Of a stretch of 64,000 bases of DNA, positions 63,848-64,000 are shown piece by piece (positions within the stretch are counted from its first letter, which is position 1; each line of letters starts with the position of its first letter). The DNA comes from Fibrella forsythiae (GTDB lineage Bacteria; Bacteroidota; Bacteroidia; Cytophagales; Spirosomataceae). Under the pieces are notes generated by a model, which had not been told where the DNA came from, did not search any database, and saw only the letters and a list, made by a program, of their open reading frames with translations. The stretch covers positions 1,232,494-1,296,493 of the forward strand of contig NZ_JAFMYW010000002.1 in the NCBI RefSeq assembly GCF_017353175.1, given 5' to 3'. The position numbers and the translations under genes are program-made.

Positions 63848-64000
63848 TCAGGGAGCCGCTTGCTCCCATTCGCTCAGGATAGCCATCGATTCACGGGCGA
63901 TGGCCTGCAAGGCTTCCCGGGTGAGAAAGGCCTGGTGACCCGTTACCAGCGCATTGGGCAAGCCCAGCAGCTCCTCCACCAGGGGATCGCGTTGAGACGC
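63848..64000 (-). CDS. C-terminal end of a D-lactate dehydrogenase-like 2-hydroxyacid dehydrogenase
   Basis: A minus-strand frame enters from the right edge: RDPLVEELLGLPNALVTGHQ, AFLTREALQAIARESMAILS, EWEQAAP, stop at 63848. The His in VTGHQAFLT is at the place of the catalytic His of D-lactate dehydrogenases (VTxHxAFxT). Only 50 residues are in the window. Confidence 0.75.
   Translation of the reverse strand, partial: ASQRDPLVEELLGLPNALVTGHQAFLTREALQAIARESMAILSEWEQAAP

Overview
The window looks like chromosomal DNA of a Bacteroidota member, most likely Cytophagales near Spirosoma. The grounds are a SusC/SusD pair, many secreted glycoside hydrolases and esterases, a CRTAC1-type FG-GAP lipoprotein, DUF2911 and DUF6252 proteins, LytS/LytTR signalling, and promoter -7 elements of the TAnnTTTG form. 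The genus is an inference.

1-9.6 kb: a LacI-family regulator (cut by the left edge) with palindromic operators, two small unknown genes, a DUF2911 protein, a MetX-like alpha/beta hydrolase, a Tat-exported amidase, a CE7-type acetyl xylan esterase, a GH43 enzyme and a DUF808 membrane protein. 9.6-10.9 kb is a decayed stretch with remnants of a secreted protein, a DMT/EamA transporter and a SIS-domain protein.

10.9-22.6 kb: a GntR/UTRA regulator divergent from a ten-gene plus-strand cluster: SDR, ROK kinase, SIS isomerase, sugar isomerase/epimerase, FAD oxidoreductase, phosphotriesterase-like hydrolase, two Gfo/Idh/MocA oxidoreductases, a GMC oxidoreductase and a nonsense-interrupted epimerase. 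Spacing is 1-30 bp or overlapping, except for a striking hairpin-forming repeat after the first gene. The set resembles oxidoreductive (3-keto) sugar or glycoside catabolism, possibly of an amino sugar.

22.8-41.1 kb: a minus-strand polysaccharide utilisation locus (beta-helix protein, CE1-like esterase, GH8, a broken CBM-type ORF, GH97, GH9, CRTAC1 lipoprotein, SusD, SusC), probably for xylan or mixed hemicellulose together with the CE7 and GH43 genes at 6-8 kb. A nearly identical 18-bp palindromic site lies upstream of both susC and the GH9 gene.

41.2-64 kb: an accessory region with scars and partial genes. It holds an IS3-family element carrying five copies of one 16-bp GC-rich sequence, four of which break the transposase frames; AraC/SDR and Nudix genes; a periplasmic Tpx; a LytS/LytTR pair; a TlpA-like protein; two divergent serine recombinases; a repeat-ORF-repeat array; lipoproteins; a CPBP protease; SUKH and barstar-like immunity genes; and the C-terminal end of a D-lactate dehydrogenase-like enzyme.

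A 10-mer, CAGGTACGTT/AACGTACCTG, recurs far above chance in 1-41 kb and in the 57 kb repeats, but not in 41-57 kb or 57.5-64 kb. The strongest candidate for something undescribed is the precise 16-bp insert in the IS3 element: removing it restores the transposase reading frame at each internal site.
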